DNA of 64,000 nucleotides, taken from contig NJPS01000022.1 in assembly GCA_002946415.1 (NCBI GenBank), positions 744,001 through 808,000 on the forward strand, given 5' to 3'. The stretch is from Rutstroemia sp. NJR-2017a BVV2 (Eukaryota; Ascomycota; Leotiomycetes; Helotiales; Rutstroemiaceae). Position numbers and translations under genes: made by a program. Below the pieces are notes generated by a model that made no database searches, was not told where the DNA came from, and worked only from the letters and a program-made list of their open reading frames with translations. Positions 10,655-21,288 of the stretch are shown piece after piece. The number at the start of each line of letters is the position of its first letter. Position 1 is the stretch's first letter.

Positions 10655-11851
10655 TCACTCGTTGTAATGGTAGACCTGAAAGGAGGAATAGGTTAGTTGT
10701 TTGTTGAATACGAGGTTTCCTGGAATGGGATGGGAATAGAAACTCACTTTATAATTAGGTAGACCAGTAGCACTCCATCCTAATCTCTTGGCCATTTTTG
10801 CAAATCCTTCCGTCTCAATCAAGTGGTAGAAAGGGAATGGTGGGAACATAGCTCCATCCCGATGCACTTCTGCCTTAACCATCAATGCGGTTCCTCCAAC
10901 ACCGTCGAGGGGAATCTCCTGCTTTGCATCACCGCTGTCGTTGGCGAGGTATGCCATTAATGTTCGATAGGTAGCCATTTCTGCATATCCTTCTAGGAGA
11001 ATATCATCGGGTCCCATTGCTTCTCCTAGTTTGCGTGCGGGATCACTGTCTTGCCAGCTGTTGAAGTCGTAAGGTCGTTCTGCCATTCGCTTGTCCTTTG
11101 CATCGTAGTATCTTTGGAAACAATTGGGTACAATAATCGCCTTGTCGTGAGAGGCGAGGTCTTGAATCAATGTAGGAGGCGTCTCGATAATATCCGAATC
11201 TAACCATAGAACCCAAGAGACAGAAGGTCCGAGAGTGGTAAATAGGAGCGAGTTTCTCGCTCTTGACATTGCTGCTCTTCGTGCCTTCTGGTTCTCCATC
11301 TTGTGTCTTTCGGCTTCGTTCTGAGACTGCAGGGGAGGATCGAAATCCTGGCGTTCAATGATGATGCTTGCGAATCGATTCTTCTCTGGTCCAAGTTTCT
11401 GCGTTTTGGTAACTTGCTCTTGCAAGGCTGCTGTAGCAGCGTGGCCTTCCTTGTTCTTGGGGATGATGAAGCCAAGAGTGATAAGTTCATGCGGATATGT
11501 AAGCTTCAACAGGTTATCCCAGTACTCCTGGTAGAATCGTGCCAAAGGTGTCAAGATAAGTATCATCTCTCTGTTGCCCTCCGGATCCGCAGTGCTGGTA
11601 ACATTGTTCATGTGGTAATGAACCACCGGCGGCGGTATCCGTTTCCCACTGCTCGACTTTTCATTTTGTTTTCGGAATGCTGATGTAGGTGGTGATAGAG
11701 GATTGGATGCTGCGCTTGCTCGTCGTAATTGTGCGGCTGCGGAATCGCTACTGGATGGTGATAGTAAGAAGACGAATATTATGATACATAATACCGCACC
11801 CACAAGCACAGTGAGTGGGTTCGTACGCCGTAACGACCGGACTGAGCCCAT
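10655..11851 (-). CDS. mnn9: Mannan polymerase subunit Mnn9 (GT62 alpha-1,6-mannosyltransferase)
   Basis: Two exons, 11851-10748 and 10675-10655, encode 374 residues. A short cytosolic tail and a type II signal anchor (about residues 12-31) place it in the Golgi. Next come a Ser/Pro-rich stem and the GT62 catalytic domain, with ILTPLARFYQEYWDNLL (98-114), an RRAAMSRARN helix (191-200), the metal-binding D218-S-D220 in WVLWLDSDIIETPP, and the C-terminal FYHLIETEGFAKMAKRLG. This is closer to Mnn9 than to Anp1 or Van1, and spliced it ends PNYKVYHYNE, as Mnn9 proteins do. Mnn9 extends the alpha-1,6 backbone of N-glycan mannan in the M-Pol complexes. The 72 nt intron (donor GTGAGT at 10747, acceptor TTTCAG ending at 10676) is a multiple of three and has no stop, so retention would add 24 residues rather than truncate. 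Confidence 0.9.
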   Translation of the reverse strand: MGSVRSLRRTNPLTVLVGAVLCIIIFVFLLSPSSSDSAAAQLRRASAASNPLSPPTSAFRKQNEKSSSGKRIPPPVVHYHMNNVTSTADPEGNREMILILTPLARFYQEYWDNLLKLTYPHELITLGFIIPKNKEGHAATAALQEQVTKTQKLGPEKNRFASIIIERQDFDPPLQSQNEAERHKMENQKARRAAMSRARNSLLFTTLGPSVSWVLWLDSDIIETPPTLIQDLASHDKAIIVPNCFQRYYDAKDKRMAERPYDFNSWQDSDPARKLGEAMGPDDILLEGYAEMATYRTLMAYLANDSGDAKQEIPLDGVGGTALMVKAEVHRDGAMFPPFPFYHLIETEGFAKMAKRLGWSATGLPNYKVSFYSHPIPGNLVFNKQLTYSSFQVYHYNE

Positions 11852-13901
11852 GGCGCCGTTGTTGTACTGGTGAGATTGTCCTCAATCAATAGTTCTGGAT
11901 ATCGAGAGGGCGCATTTGTCGATTTTGAGTTACGGGGAGGGGAAAGTTCGAAAAGAGGGTCAAATATTTTGTCGAGGTTCGTGTCGCAGATTTAAAGGCG
12001 TCTCTTTTGGATAACCTTAACCCCCGAGAATCAATTCTATCCCAAATGAGGAAATCTTGGGGTTGTTTGAAGGGCGGTAGCTTGGTGGTGAAGATATTTC
12101 TCTGGTGCCAACGCTGGTAAAGGGGAAAATGAGAGTGAAGCACGGATTGCGTTCACTGGGAGCTTTCTCTCTTCGTGTTGGTGTGAGTTCATTTCACGCA
12201 AAGTGCTCTATCCACCGGTGATCTCAAGGTTGGACTGCCGAATGAAGTTAGAGCGTCTCCCTCACACCTGGTGCACTTCACACGCAATGATCTGGCCACT
12301 GCCACTGAAGAATTAAGGTTGGTGTGGCTCAAGCTGACTAATAACCAATGGGACAAGTTTCTACTAGTCAAGTTAAGTTAAATGTCTATTCTTATCTCGA
12401 CATACAGAGTTGGTGGTCAGCAGTTCCACGAGGTGTAGTTGCGCATCTGGAGAGCATGCCGTCTGAGAACTGATGGAGAGGTCCATATGTGCAGTCTTTG
12501 TTGGCAAGATCCGAGTCAATTGCTTGCGAAAGCTCCATCCAATTCTCTCGTTAATTGGCAAAATGACGATGCTACTCGCTATCGTTCTGGACAACATCGC
12601 TATACGAACATCATCGGAAGATTACAATGCAGGATAATCGAGAGGACTATTGGTCAGCATTGATCGATATTCCGTCATGGAAGATGAAGCTGCTCCCATA
12701 TACGACCATGGACCTTTCGCAGAATCATGCTTTGTCTCCACTGCTTAGTTCACTGGTTGCCACCCTGAGATCGGACGTCTGAAGGGGCTGAAACGAGTCA
12801 AGGTCTTCCGAAACTTCTCTGTGAAAAGAGTAAGTGTATGCCAGGTCTAGGACGTCTGCTACCGAGAAGAGTATTGGGATCGTCGACGGGTGTGACCGTA
12901 CTGCAGTACCAGCCGTCGTGCGTCCCACCTTGATCCAACAGCCTTTCGACGTCCGAGCACGATTGTGGTGGTGGTATCGCCAACTTGAGCAGTTTGGTAC
13001 TTGCATACTTAGGAAGGATGCACGATTCACACTGTCATTGACCCAGTAATTTCTGTCGTGGATCGTTGAACAGCCCCAAACGGTTCTTGACCTCGGTTCG
13101 AGAACGCTCACCACATTCAAAGTTGCATGACGAGCCTGGACGCTGAATCAGGCCGAGCCGGTCAAGCTGTGCTAGCCAGGCATTTTCCAATATATTTATA
13201 TAGGCCTGGTCATCGAATTTCGCAGCCAAAGCAACATCAACACGGCTTGACTTCTCTGTAGAGGATAGCTTTGGTGCTTTACAGGAGCCAGCGGACCGAT
13301 CAAGTAAGTATTAACTCAACAATCTCGTATTCAGCATAATTGCCACGCAACAGGCAATATTGTAGTTGTCAAGAGAATCAGCAAGCCGGAAAGAGCCCCA
13401 ATTGTGGACTGCATTCGGTCAGTCTTAGCACCTAGGAGCTTAAGGGTCTTGCCTTCCTGAGCGTAACACAAGATTCTCTTAGCCGCGCTGCCATGTCCAG
13501 ATGTTCTGGTATGCACTTACTCTATACTTGGAAGACTCAAACTAGTGGAGGCAAAGATTAAAGCTCTCCAGGATGCTCTTCATTGCAGATATATAGCACA
13601 GCTTCCCTCTGACGAGACTCATAGCCTGATACCGAACACAGCAAGTATAACATCTGTTGCTACCAACGTCATGGAAGCTTTCTCGTAGCTGGAGCTTGCA
13701 CTGGTACATCATCAAATAAGTTTTAAAGCAAAAATAGGCGCGCTAGGGGCAACATGGGGGCAACATGGGCTCAACAAGGAATTTAGTTCTAGGAACTCGT
13801 GCTTCATTGCCATCTCGAAGTTGGCTTTGCATGCTCTAGCACTATAACTTCTCCAATCGAGGGTTGCCTACTCAACCATTGTTCATCCGCCATCGATAGT
13901 T
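11852..13901. other. Gene-poor interval with a possible coding relic
   Basis: The first 300 bases are the mnn9 promoter/leader. Beyond that I see no intact gene. A minus-strand frame at 12798-13310 is described separately, and a short minus frame at 13331-13516 ends in a hydrophobic segment but has no partner exon I can support. Confidence 0.4.
12798..13310 (-). pseudogene. Possible coding relic broken by one stop
   Basis: On the minus strand one frame stays open from 13310 to the stop at 12798-12800 except for a single TGA at 13037-13035. The two halves (about 91 and 78 codons) have mixed, protein-like composition. I find no canonical intron that would remove the stop and keep phase, and no ATG at the left side. 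It could be a decayed gene, part of a gene with an unusual intron, or a chance open frame. I do not recognise any domain. Confidence 0.2.
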
Positions 13902-14692
13902 TTACACTGGGTTTGCCTCTACATCTTCCCCAAGCCGATACTCGTTCTGGGCCCCTTTCTCCTTTCGCGCTCGAAGAATATTATCTCTTTCTCCTCGTAG
14001 GGCCAAAGTTCCAGAAATTGTGGCAGCAAGCGCTACAAAAAACCAGATTGTATCCACAGCATTTCCTGCTCTTGCTTCATAGCATTTCTCGCGTGGAAAA
14101 TCGTCCGTCCATTTGCTTAATTGACACGCCCAGGATTCGAAGTCGAAAACTCCAACATCGTAGATCCCATACGTATGACCGTTATTTGGATTATATGTTG
14201 CTGACTGTGAATATGAAACTTGGAGGTAAATCATAGCGATGAATGAAAATAGCGTATTGAACAACAGAGCATGACTGAGAATCGGAATAGGAGATATAGG
14301 GTATGTCTGCATTAGGCGAACCATTAGGATCTTCTTCCTTCAAACGAGAAGGGAAATCAGATGATAGGTAAGTTACTCACTCTTTTACCATTAGGCCAAA
14401 AGAAAATCGCAAAGATCATACAGCACATGGATATGAACAGCGAGATCACGTTGGTCGCGAGCGCTAATCTGGAGCTTGCAACGTTGAGATGCTGTGGAAG
14501 AATAGATATTTCCCCCTGAAACACCGGATGGAAAGAGTTGTGGGTGTCATCAGGAAAATTTGATACCGGATGGGAAATAAAGGCTAAAATGGAGCCATAC
14601 AAGGCAACACCAGTGAGCGAGAGAATGGAGAGAAGTATGATGGAGACACGGAAGGCAAATCGAGCCCAAGGATTTGAAGCAGTCGCTGACAT
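13902..14692 (-). CDS. Four-helix membrane protein (MARVEL-like topology)
   Basis: Exon 1 is 14692-14381 and exon 2 is 14306-13902. They are joined across a 74 nt intron with donor GTGAGT at 14380, branch CCTAATG and acceptor ATGCAG ending at 14307. The phase is kept (AAAAGA|ACATAC), giving 238 residues. Four hydrophobic segments are visible: about 14-38, 72-98, 110-133 and 187-206, with a short Cys-containing loop between the third and fourth. A short cytosolic N-terminus and a charged tail (GERDNILRARKEKG) frame them. The layout matches small fungal MARVEL-type or sur7-like proteins of the plasma membrane or vesicles, but no diagnostic motif is clear, so the function is open. Confidence 0.75.
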
Positions 14693-15569
14693 TGCTTGCT
14701 GAATGTGGAGAGCGGGTATGGGATGGTCTGGTATGGATATGGATGCTCTGGAACAGTGTCTGATCGACGACGAAGAGGAACAGAAAGAGAAGCTTAAGTC
14801 TGCAGAATGAAGAATTGGATATTGGCATAAATACAGCGTCCACCCCTCCGCCGCCTGTGCCCTCCAACTGTTGGTGTGACTATATTTGTAGATTTCCTTC
14901 AGAAGTCGACGTTCCCATGATCATGGATCGACTGCGGTTTATTGCTCTTCAGCCTCAGCTCTGGCACTCAGCCACCATCGCATGTCACCTTTGGTTTTAT
15001 ATCTCTATCTTGTTACTTGCAGGTCGACCATGAATGTTGCGAGGACGGTCATCTGTCTACATCCATTCCCGCGCTGACGCTTGGTTGTTGCAAAACTTAA
15101 TTTGACTATACGATTTAAATCAATAATTGAATATTTATATTCTTTCAAACCAGGGGTTTACTTTTAGTTTATAATAACAACAATTTTTTGTAAATGACTT
15201 CAGTATTCAGATTTTTGGTAGAGATCTATGTTGCTGTGCCACAATCAAGCGTCGAGGCCTAGTTTGTGGTTGTTCCCGATGTTTTTTCCGAGCTAGCCTC
15301 CTATGACTCCTCCTTCACACATTTAAGTCTTGTGCATCTCTTAACTTCATGGCAACTACAAACCAAGACTTTGAGCGATTTACTTGATCGCCAAGTGAAA
15401 GCTTATATCCTGACCATAAGGGGAGTGCGCTACGAACCGTTCTACATCACCTCCAAAACTTTGCTGGCATATCTCGACGTCTGGTCCTGCTCGCTCCTCA
15501 AGCGCGCCATTTTATCTTACCACTTGTTTGGGCAGGCAAGCACTAGTTGCTCCGGTCAGCCCTCGAAAA
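14693..15569. other. Divergent promoter region between the membrane protein and F-box/ankyrin genes
   Basis: A head-to-head intergenic region. The stretch at about 15095-15200 is strongly AT-rich. A frame at 15266-15607 runs into the next gene out of phase and is taken as a shadow. Confidence 0.45.
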
Positions 15570-17076
15570 ATGGCATTCCAAGATTTACCTACCGAGCTCT
15601 TGTTTAACATCCTTTTCTACGCCGTACGTAATCGCGAGCTTGAGAGGGCTCTCAGGTTGAGACTTGTATCCAGTAGGTTTCATCTCACGTCTTCGTACTT
15701 TCTTCAGCCAACCTATTGTTGCAGAGCGTTTCTCGCAAGGGACCCTACAGGTTGTTTATGACTCGGGTCTACTAGACTCCCTCTCTTCACATACACCTCT
15801 CTCTAGTAGGTTGGAAAACTATCACGGGCCCAGCAAATTCTGGCATGCCTATCTTGTCTACAAGGTTCGGATGGCAGAAAATGGCAGTTCCTCTGACCGT
15901 TCCCATTTTAACATTCGCCAAATCGCCGAATATGTGTGCAAAGAAACTGATGCAGACGTGGGTGAGATAATCGAGAAATTGTGCTGGCTAGCACTTTATC
16001 GAGGAACCGGCTATGTTGCTAGAAGATACATATTGGAGAACGAGCCATTAAATTTGGGATTTCACCTTTTATGCGCTGCAGCCTATCTCAATCTCATCCC
16101 TTTGGCACAACGGTTACTTCGAGAAGGTCATTCGATCATCGACCCTTGTTATTACTTTTCCCACGAATCGCCTATTCAACTGGCCACATCGGGAGGGAAT
16201 GCACACCTCCTCCAACTCTTTCAAGAATGTTTGCCCGAGATAGATAATCCTGGCCCTGATGCCGACTATAAAAGTCGGTATGCGTGGTTTGCAGCGAAAA
16301 CAAAAGGGGTAGCGCAGGCAGCGAGAACAGGAGACATCAACATAGTCCGCCTTGCAATATACCCTCCATCACGCACAAGTCCGGAAAGCACAGATTTCAT
16401 GGGTCAGCAGTATGGAAATGTAGACAACGATTCGCATGTGGGATTTCGACTCAGGAGATGTCAGAGTCTTACCAGCAACGTTGAGGTTCACAAATTCTTT
16501 GAAGGATTTTTTGCGGAACCGCGCAAAATATCGTTTATGCTGCTAACACATGCTCGCCGAGGCAACCTTGAAATGGTAAGGTATCTCGCTGATCTAGGCG
16601 CAGATATTCATGGAACACAGGACGGGAATATGATTCCCTTAGTTGCTGCCTGCTGGCGCTGCAAAGAGGATATGGTCACTCTATTGTTGGAACTAGGTGC
16701 TGATCCGAACTATGATGATTCAAAATATGACAATTATCGTGATTCCATTGACGTGTTCCCGCTCATTGCGGCTGCAAAAGCAGGAAGTCTGCCCATTGTT
16801 CGGAAGCTTCTCGATCACGGTGCAGATTTATGTCTCCGGTACCTGGAACGTACCGTAGGTTTCCATGCACTACGGGCAGCGGTTCGTCTTGAGCATACGG
16901 GTCTGGTGAAACTTTTGCTGCAGTTGGGAGTTGATGTGATGGAAAACGAGGGGGCAGTATTGAAGATGGCATTACAAGATGGGCTCGATTCAATGACTGA
17001 GTTGCTCCAACAAGCTGTAGCAACCTTCCCTGGATCGAAGGATGTCGTTAAGACCCAGACTGGGAATGGGGGCTGA
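15570..17076 (+). CDS. F-box and ankyrin-repeat protein
   Basis: Exon 1 (15570-15672) and exon 2 (15725-17076) flank a 52 nt intron with donor GTAGGT and acceptor GTTGCAG. Splicing gives LRLVSKRFSQG across the junction, restoring a typical F-box ending; unspliced, the frame diverges. The product has 484 residues. The F-box is at about 2-40 (FQDLPTELLFNILFYAV...LRLRLVSKRF). The middle is helical with diverged repeats. Clear ankyrin units lie at about 325-460 (GNLEMVRYLADLGADIHG, DMVTLLLELGADPN, GSLPIVRKLLDHGADL, GLVKLLLQLGVDV). F-box proteins recruit substrates to SCF ubiquitin ligases through Skp1; here the ankyrins would be the substrate-binding part. The substrate is unknown. Such F-box/ankyrin genes are numerous in filamentous fungi. 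Confidence 0.85.
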
Positions 17077-19382
17077 TTCAATTCCCATTGCAGGCGCGAA
17101 GAAGCACTAAAGACACGCGCTGGAGACAGGTAGATGATAATTCATCGCGAATCACCAAACTCAGCAGCGGCAGGATATAGGATACTAAAACTCTAAGACT
17201 TTAAACATCTACCGCTATAGCTCAATGAGTGCTGTAGCACAAATAATCCATACGAACAAGCGGTTGGCAATGCCTTAAAGGGGCAGAAACAACAATTAAT
17301 CCGAACACAAGTAGATCGCAATGGTACTGAAGGCTCTCTGTACACCCTCAGGTTCGTCTTGGCTTTACGGCTGAACATCTTTAATCCGGGTGTCATGTAC
17401 CAGTAGATCATGCTGCACGATGCCGCGTGCAGCGACATGACTTAGGATACAAAAGCAGAAGGCTTTTGTACTTTCCGTATAGTACCGCAAGGACCCCCAA
17501 ATTGAAACATGACGAGCATTGGAACTTGTCTTGTCTAGTTTAACAATGCAATGCACTGCAATGGCCAACCGTTGGATTGGAATTTGGAACGAATCATGTC
17601 GGGTGACACACAGATACAAATACTTCGTACAATAAAGCCTTTTTGCTTTTGCTGCTGGAACCGATCGCACCGAGCTGAAAAGATAGCCGTGGCTGGATCA
17701 GCTAACTTATGTCCCACCAGAGGAGATAACACTGCAGATGCGAAGGTATCTATTGGGATGGGGCGGGATACACTGTGCTACTGAGTAAGTGGTTCCAAAG
17801 TACTGGTAGAAAGAAAATGCCGAGGTCAACAAAACAATAGAATAAAATAAAATAAAATGAATCTTACGAAGTAGTTGCCGTTCAGTAGTCGTTCTACGAG
17901 TAAGGTATCCCTTCCTACGAAGTACTTCCACAAGTATGGTAAACGTTCTACCGCAGGCTTTGCAGGGAAGACAGCATAATCTGATTTGATTAACTTTGAC
18001 TTCCTTCCCCCACGCAAGAATAAAAGGAGATGGCGGTGGGATTTCAATTTAATTTGCAAACGTCTGGTTGGATTCGGCGTGCATTTAGACGCTGCATTCG
18101 TGAATTTTTTGATCCCGGAGTCGGCGCTGCATCGAATGCATGCAATGCGGGCACATGTACTATGTATGTAGGAAAATGGAAGGATAGGGTTGTGGGTTGT
18201 GGTTTGGGGGGTGTGGCGCATTCTTGGGAACCTTTGATGCGGTCGGTTTCGGTGCGGTATTCTGTTCTGTGTCAGTAAACTGCCTCTGGTTAGTTCTTAG
18301 TTCTTGCTACTGTGTTGAATTGGATGAGACTTTGGGAATCTTCGTGGAGCCTACCTGCACTTGTCTGGTTAGAGAAGAAGAGAGGAGAGGAGTGTGCCCG
18401 CCACAGTAGCGCGCTCGGCTCCATACAAGTAGCGCAAGTAAGTAGGACAGCGCAGGTGCAGATGCACAGTAGATGCAGATAACTTTCAAGGTTGGCCCCT
18501 TCACCGACGGCCGTTGCTCGTTGCTTGGGTAGATCCGTGCTACTTTGTATAGTGGTTAAGCCTCCTGCCTGGTTGTAACAAAAATGCGCTGAGGCGATAG
18601 GACAGGAAAGGCTGGATAACTGCTGCAGTACCGAGTCTTAGTTCCTTGTCTTATTATCAAATTCCTTCGATCCCTCTCCCCTTGCGAAATCTCCACCAAC
18701 ACCACCCAACAAAACACAATCTTGATGATTACACCCGCATGAACAATGAGCATGAGCATGAGCATGAGCATGAGCATGAGCATGAGCATGAGCACGAGCA
18801 TGAGCAGACCATGAGCAGGACCAGGCACCACGAGCATGAGAGCATGAACCTCGTTGTATGAATTTGAGCATGAACCACCACCATCTGATTCCTCCAGTCT
18901 TCGCTGCTTTCAACTCATTAATTTGATTTGAAATCTTTTGTTTTGCTCGTTTCTTTGGAAAAGAAGAATCATATTCACCTCTTCCTCGATTAAACAATAC
19001 ACATTGTCATTATCACACCATCATCCTTTTCACGACTAGTTACTGTACTTTTGTTTCTTTGCGCATCGTGAACTTCCCTGACTGCCTTGCTCCCTTGCTC
19101 CCTTGTCTATGGTGTAGACGCCAAAAGAGGAGAATCCCCCATTCTCCAAAACGAAACGAAACTGCACAAACTACAAAAACTCCGATCATTCGTCTGAAAG
19201 AAGAAGAACAAGAACGAGAACAACAAGAAGAAAAGGAGAAGGAACGCAGGAACGTACCCAGAGTCGAACGAAGTCTTTTCTCGCAGTCCGCGACTGCAGC
19301 AAAATATCCAAGCCACCCAGATTTATTTTATTTTACCTTGTTGCTTTGCTTAACAAGACTCGCATCATTCGCCAACCGTTCC
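17077..19382. other. Gene-free stretch with microsatellite
   Basis: No supportable gene. Several short frames at 17193-18504 overlap on both strands without coding character. An ATGAGC hexamer array lies at 18746-18806. The last 400 bases are A/C-rich with purine runs and probably form the promoter and leader of the gene at 19420. Confidence 0.45.
18746..18806 (+). repeat. (ATGAGC)n microsatellite
   Basis: About ten tandem copies of a hexamer ATGAGC with one variant (ACGAGC) near the end. Read in frame it would give alternating His-Glu on the plus strand or Ala-His on the minus, but neither frame belongs to a gene I can support. Confidence 0.9.
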
Positions 19383-19436
19383 ATGTCGTTATTGGGCCAT
19401 CGAAACAGCTGCCGTCATCATGGAACCAGTTCCTGA
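19383..19436 (+). promoter_or_regulatory. Upstream ORF overlapping the start at 19420
   Basis: An ATG at 19383 opens 17 codons ending with TGA at 19434-19436, in a different frame from the main ATG at 19420. The overlap suggests that the main start is reached by leaky scanning or is down-regulated. Confidence 0.4.
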
Positions 19437-20478
19437 ACTCCACTCCCTCGAGGAGTTTCGAGCTTCACCAGTACCACGACTACGCCTGCAAGAATCTGCG
19501 CTGTACGATCCTCAAATCAAGGCCCGCGACGCACCGGTTAAACCTCCAAATATCCGACGCTCTACAGAACCAACCTTCCAATCACCCCTCTCTCCAGCAT
19601 GGTTATCTTCTTCCCCTGCCACCCCCTCAATACCCTTTCGACCTCGTAACACATCACCCTTTGCTCGTGGCCATTTCAGATCCAAATCGACCGCAAGCGC
19701 TTTAGCACCTCCAATGTCTCGAGCGCAATCACTTCCTGGCGTCAATGGTGCCGGCCATTTACTCATGTCTCCTCAACGATCTTCCAGCCCTCTGGGTTCT
19801 CCCGCTCGCGTTCGCATACCAAGAAAACCCGCCGACGAAGTCTTCCCAGGCATGCCGAATCGTGCTTTAATAGATATTAGCGAAACCGATCAAATCCAGT
19901 CCGACGAGGATAATTCGAACCATACAGAACGAAGTGCCTCACCAATTCTAGTGGGAGTGCCTCCAAACGGCAGCCTCGCTCGAATTCGAAGACCAGCCTC
20001 TCCATTACGGCATTTGGCTCCGGCTAGTCCATTGACTGGCGGAGCAACTCCTACTACGCCCTCCTCATCTACATCTTCACCTTCATATCATACAACAAGA
20101 TTCAACGATTCTTACCTTAATACGAGTAGCTCTGTTGGATCGTTCAACTATTCCGGCTCATACACATCATCTTCCGTCCCATCCACACCTACATCCGCCA
20201 GATCTAGAAGTCCAAGTATCTCGAGCTTGGAAACGATACCTGACACACCGGATGCAGAAGAAGCCGCGCTCGAAGCAGAACGGATCGCACAACTTAAGGC
20301 CGCGGCAGATGCAGCAGACGGAGGGGACGATGCTAAGGCAAGGGGAGGACTGGATGCTTCTGGAGGTCGTGGGAGAGTTCTAGGAGGATTCGGTTCACGC
20401 GACAAGAGAAAACGATGGAGTGTTTGTGGTGCAGAGAGAAGAGGGGACCTGAATCTGGACACTATTTGGGAGGACTAG
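19420..20478 (+). CDS. Basic proline-rich protein, conserved fungal type
   Basis: A single exon of 352 residues starts at ATG 19420 (context ATCATCATGGAACC). It is Ser/Pro/Arg-rich and disordered for the first 270 residues, with repeated SPL/SPA and RSxS patches. A structured-looking C-terminal part follows: SLETIPDTPDAEEAALEAER (about 271-290), a short Ala/Glu helix, then RDKRKRWSVCGAERRGDLNL and the end DTIWED. This C-terminal block is what I recall from fungal 'basic proline-rich protein' entries. There is no signal peptide or membrane helix. The conserved RWSVCG...TIWED tail may be a docking motif, which is an inference. The function is unknown. Confidence 0.75.
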   Translation: MEPVPELHSLEEFRASPVPRLRLQESALYDPQIKARDAPVKPPNIRRSTEPTFQSPLSPAWLSSSPATPSIPFRPRNTSPFARGHFRSKSTASALAPPMSRAQSLPGVNGAGHLLMSPQRSSSPLGSPARVRIPRKPADEVFPGMPNRALIDISETDQIQSDEDNSNHTERSASPILVGVPPNGSLARIRRPASPLRHLAPASPLTGGATPTTPSSSTSSPSYHTTRFNDSYLNTSSSVGSFNYSGSYTSSSVPSTPTSARSRSPSISSLETIPDTPDAEEAALEAERIAQLKAAADAADGGDDAKARGGLDASGGRGRVLGGFGSRDKRKRWSVCGAERRGDLNLDTIWED

Positions 20479-21288
20479 CAAACTCTGACGTGCAGAGTTA
20501 TGAACGGCCTACAAAGATTTTAAATACCAATGACAATTCTATATCAGGATGGACACTGGACGTTGAGGGGATGCGCTGGTCGATTACACGGCTTCAGTAA
20601 GAAGGAAAAACTCCGATTCGCTGTTGTGCTCAACAACTGTCAGATGTCTTGATCTGCACGTCTGGAGAACATTGGAATACTCTTACTCTCAGTTATATTC
20701 CCTTGCTCATACTATTATTGTACGATACCCCTGCAGCAGTTTTTGTTAATGGTAAAAATTGGTTTACCAAAAGGAGTATATTAGGAGTATCATCAGGTTT
20801 GATTGAGGAAGGGGAAGGTTAGGGAGGCTCGAAATTTTTTTTTTGCAAAGGGTGATATTGTTTTGAACTTTCTTGTCCCAAATTGTACATAGGAATGAAA
20901 GAAATGAGTATGGATATAAATTGATTATGCTACTTATGAGGGTTTTGGTAGGAGGGAGATGTATTGAGGAGTGACTACTGATGATTGCCTTGCTTCGTTT
21001 GTTGGTGTTCTCCCTTACACTTTGTTTGCATCCCTCTTTTTCTCTCCTCGCCTCGTGGGGACTACCAAGGAGTAGAATTTTATATTGAAAAGTATCCCAT
21101 GGCATCTTTATAAGATGATGAGAAGAGCCGTCGGAACTTGTAGTGGTGCTTTTTCCGAAATCACAGTCTTTTCTTCAGTCATTCTTACTATTCTGCGTTG
21201 GGTTGTATCTTCACCCGCTTCTGTCTCTCTCTTTCTCCAAACCTCTCACTCTCTCTATCCTAACGAAAAGTCTCTTCTCTTTTCCAAT
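20479..21288 (+). other. Intergenic, promoter of the secreted Ser-rich protein
   Basis: No supportable gene. An A/T-rich stretch including a T9 run (about 20836-20845) is followed by a pyrimidine-rich leader (CTTCTGTCTCTCTCTTTCTCC, about 21219-21240) just before the ATG at 21289. CT-rich leaders are common upstream of fungal start sites. Confidence 0.45.

Noticed and set aside
18646..18861. His-Glu repeat ORF over the ATGAGC microsatellite
   Set aside because: The frame is an effect of the hexamer repeat; both strands are open and flanking parts are not protein-like.
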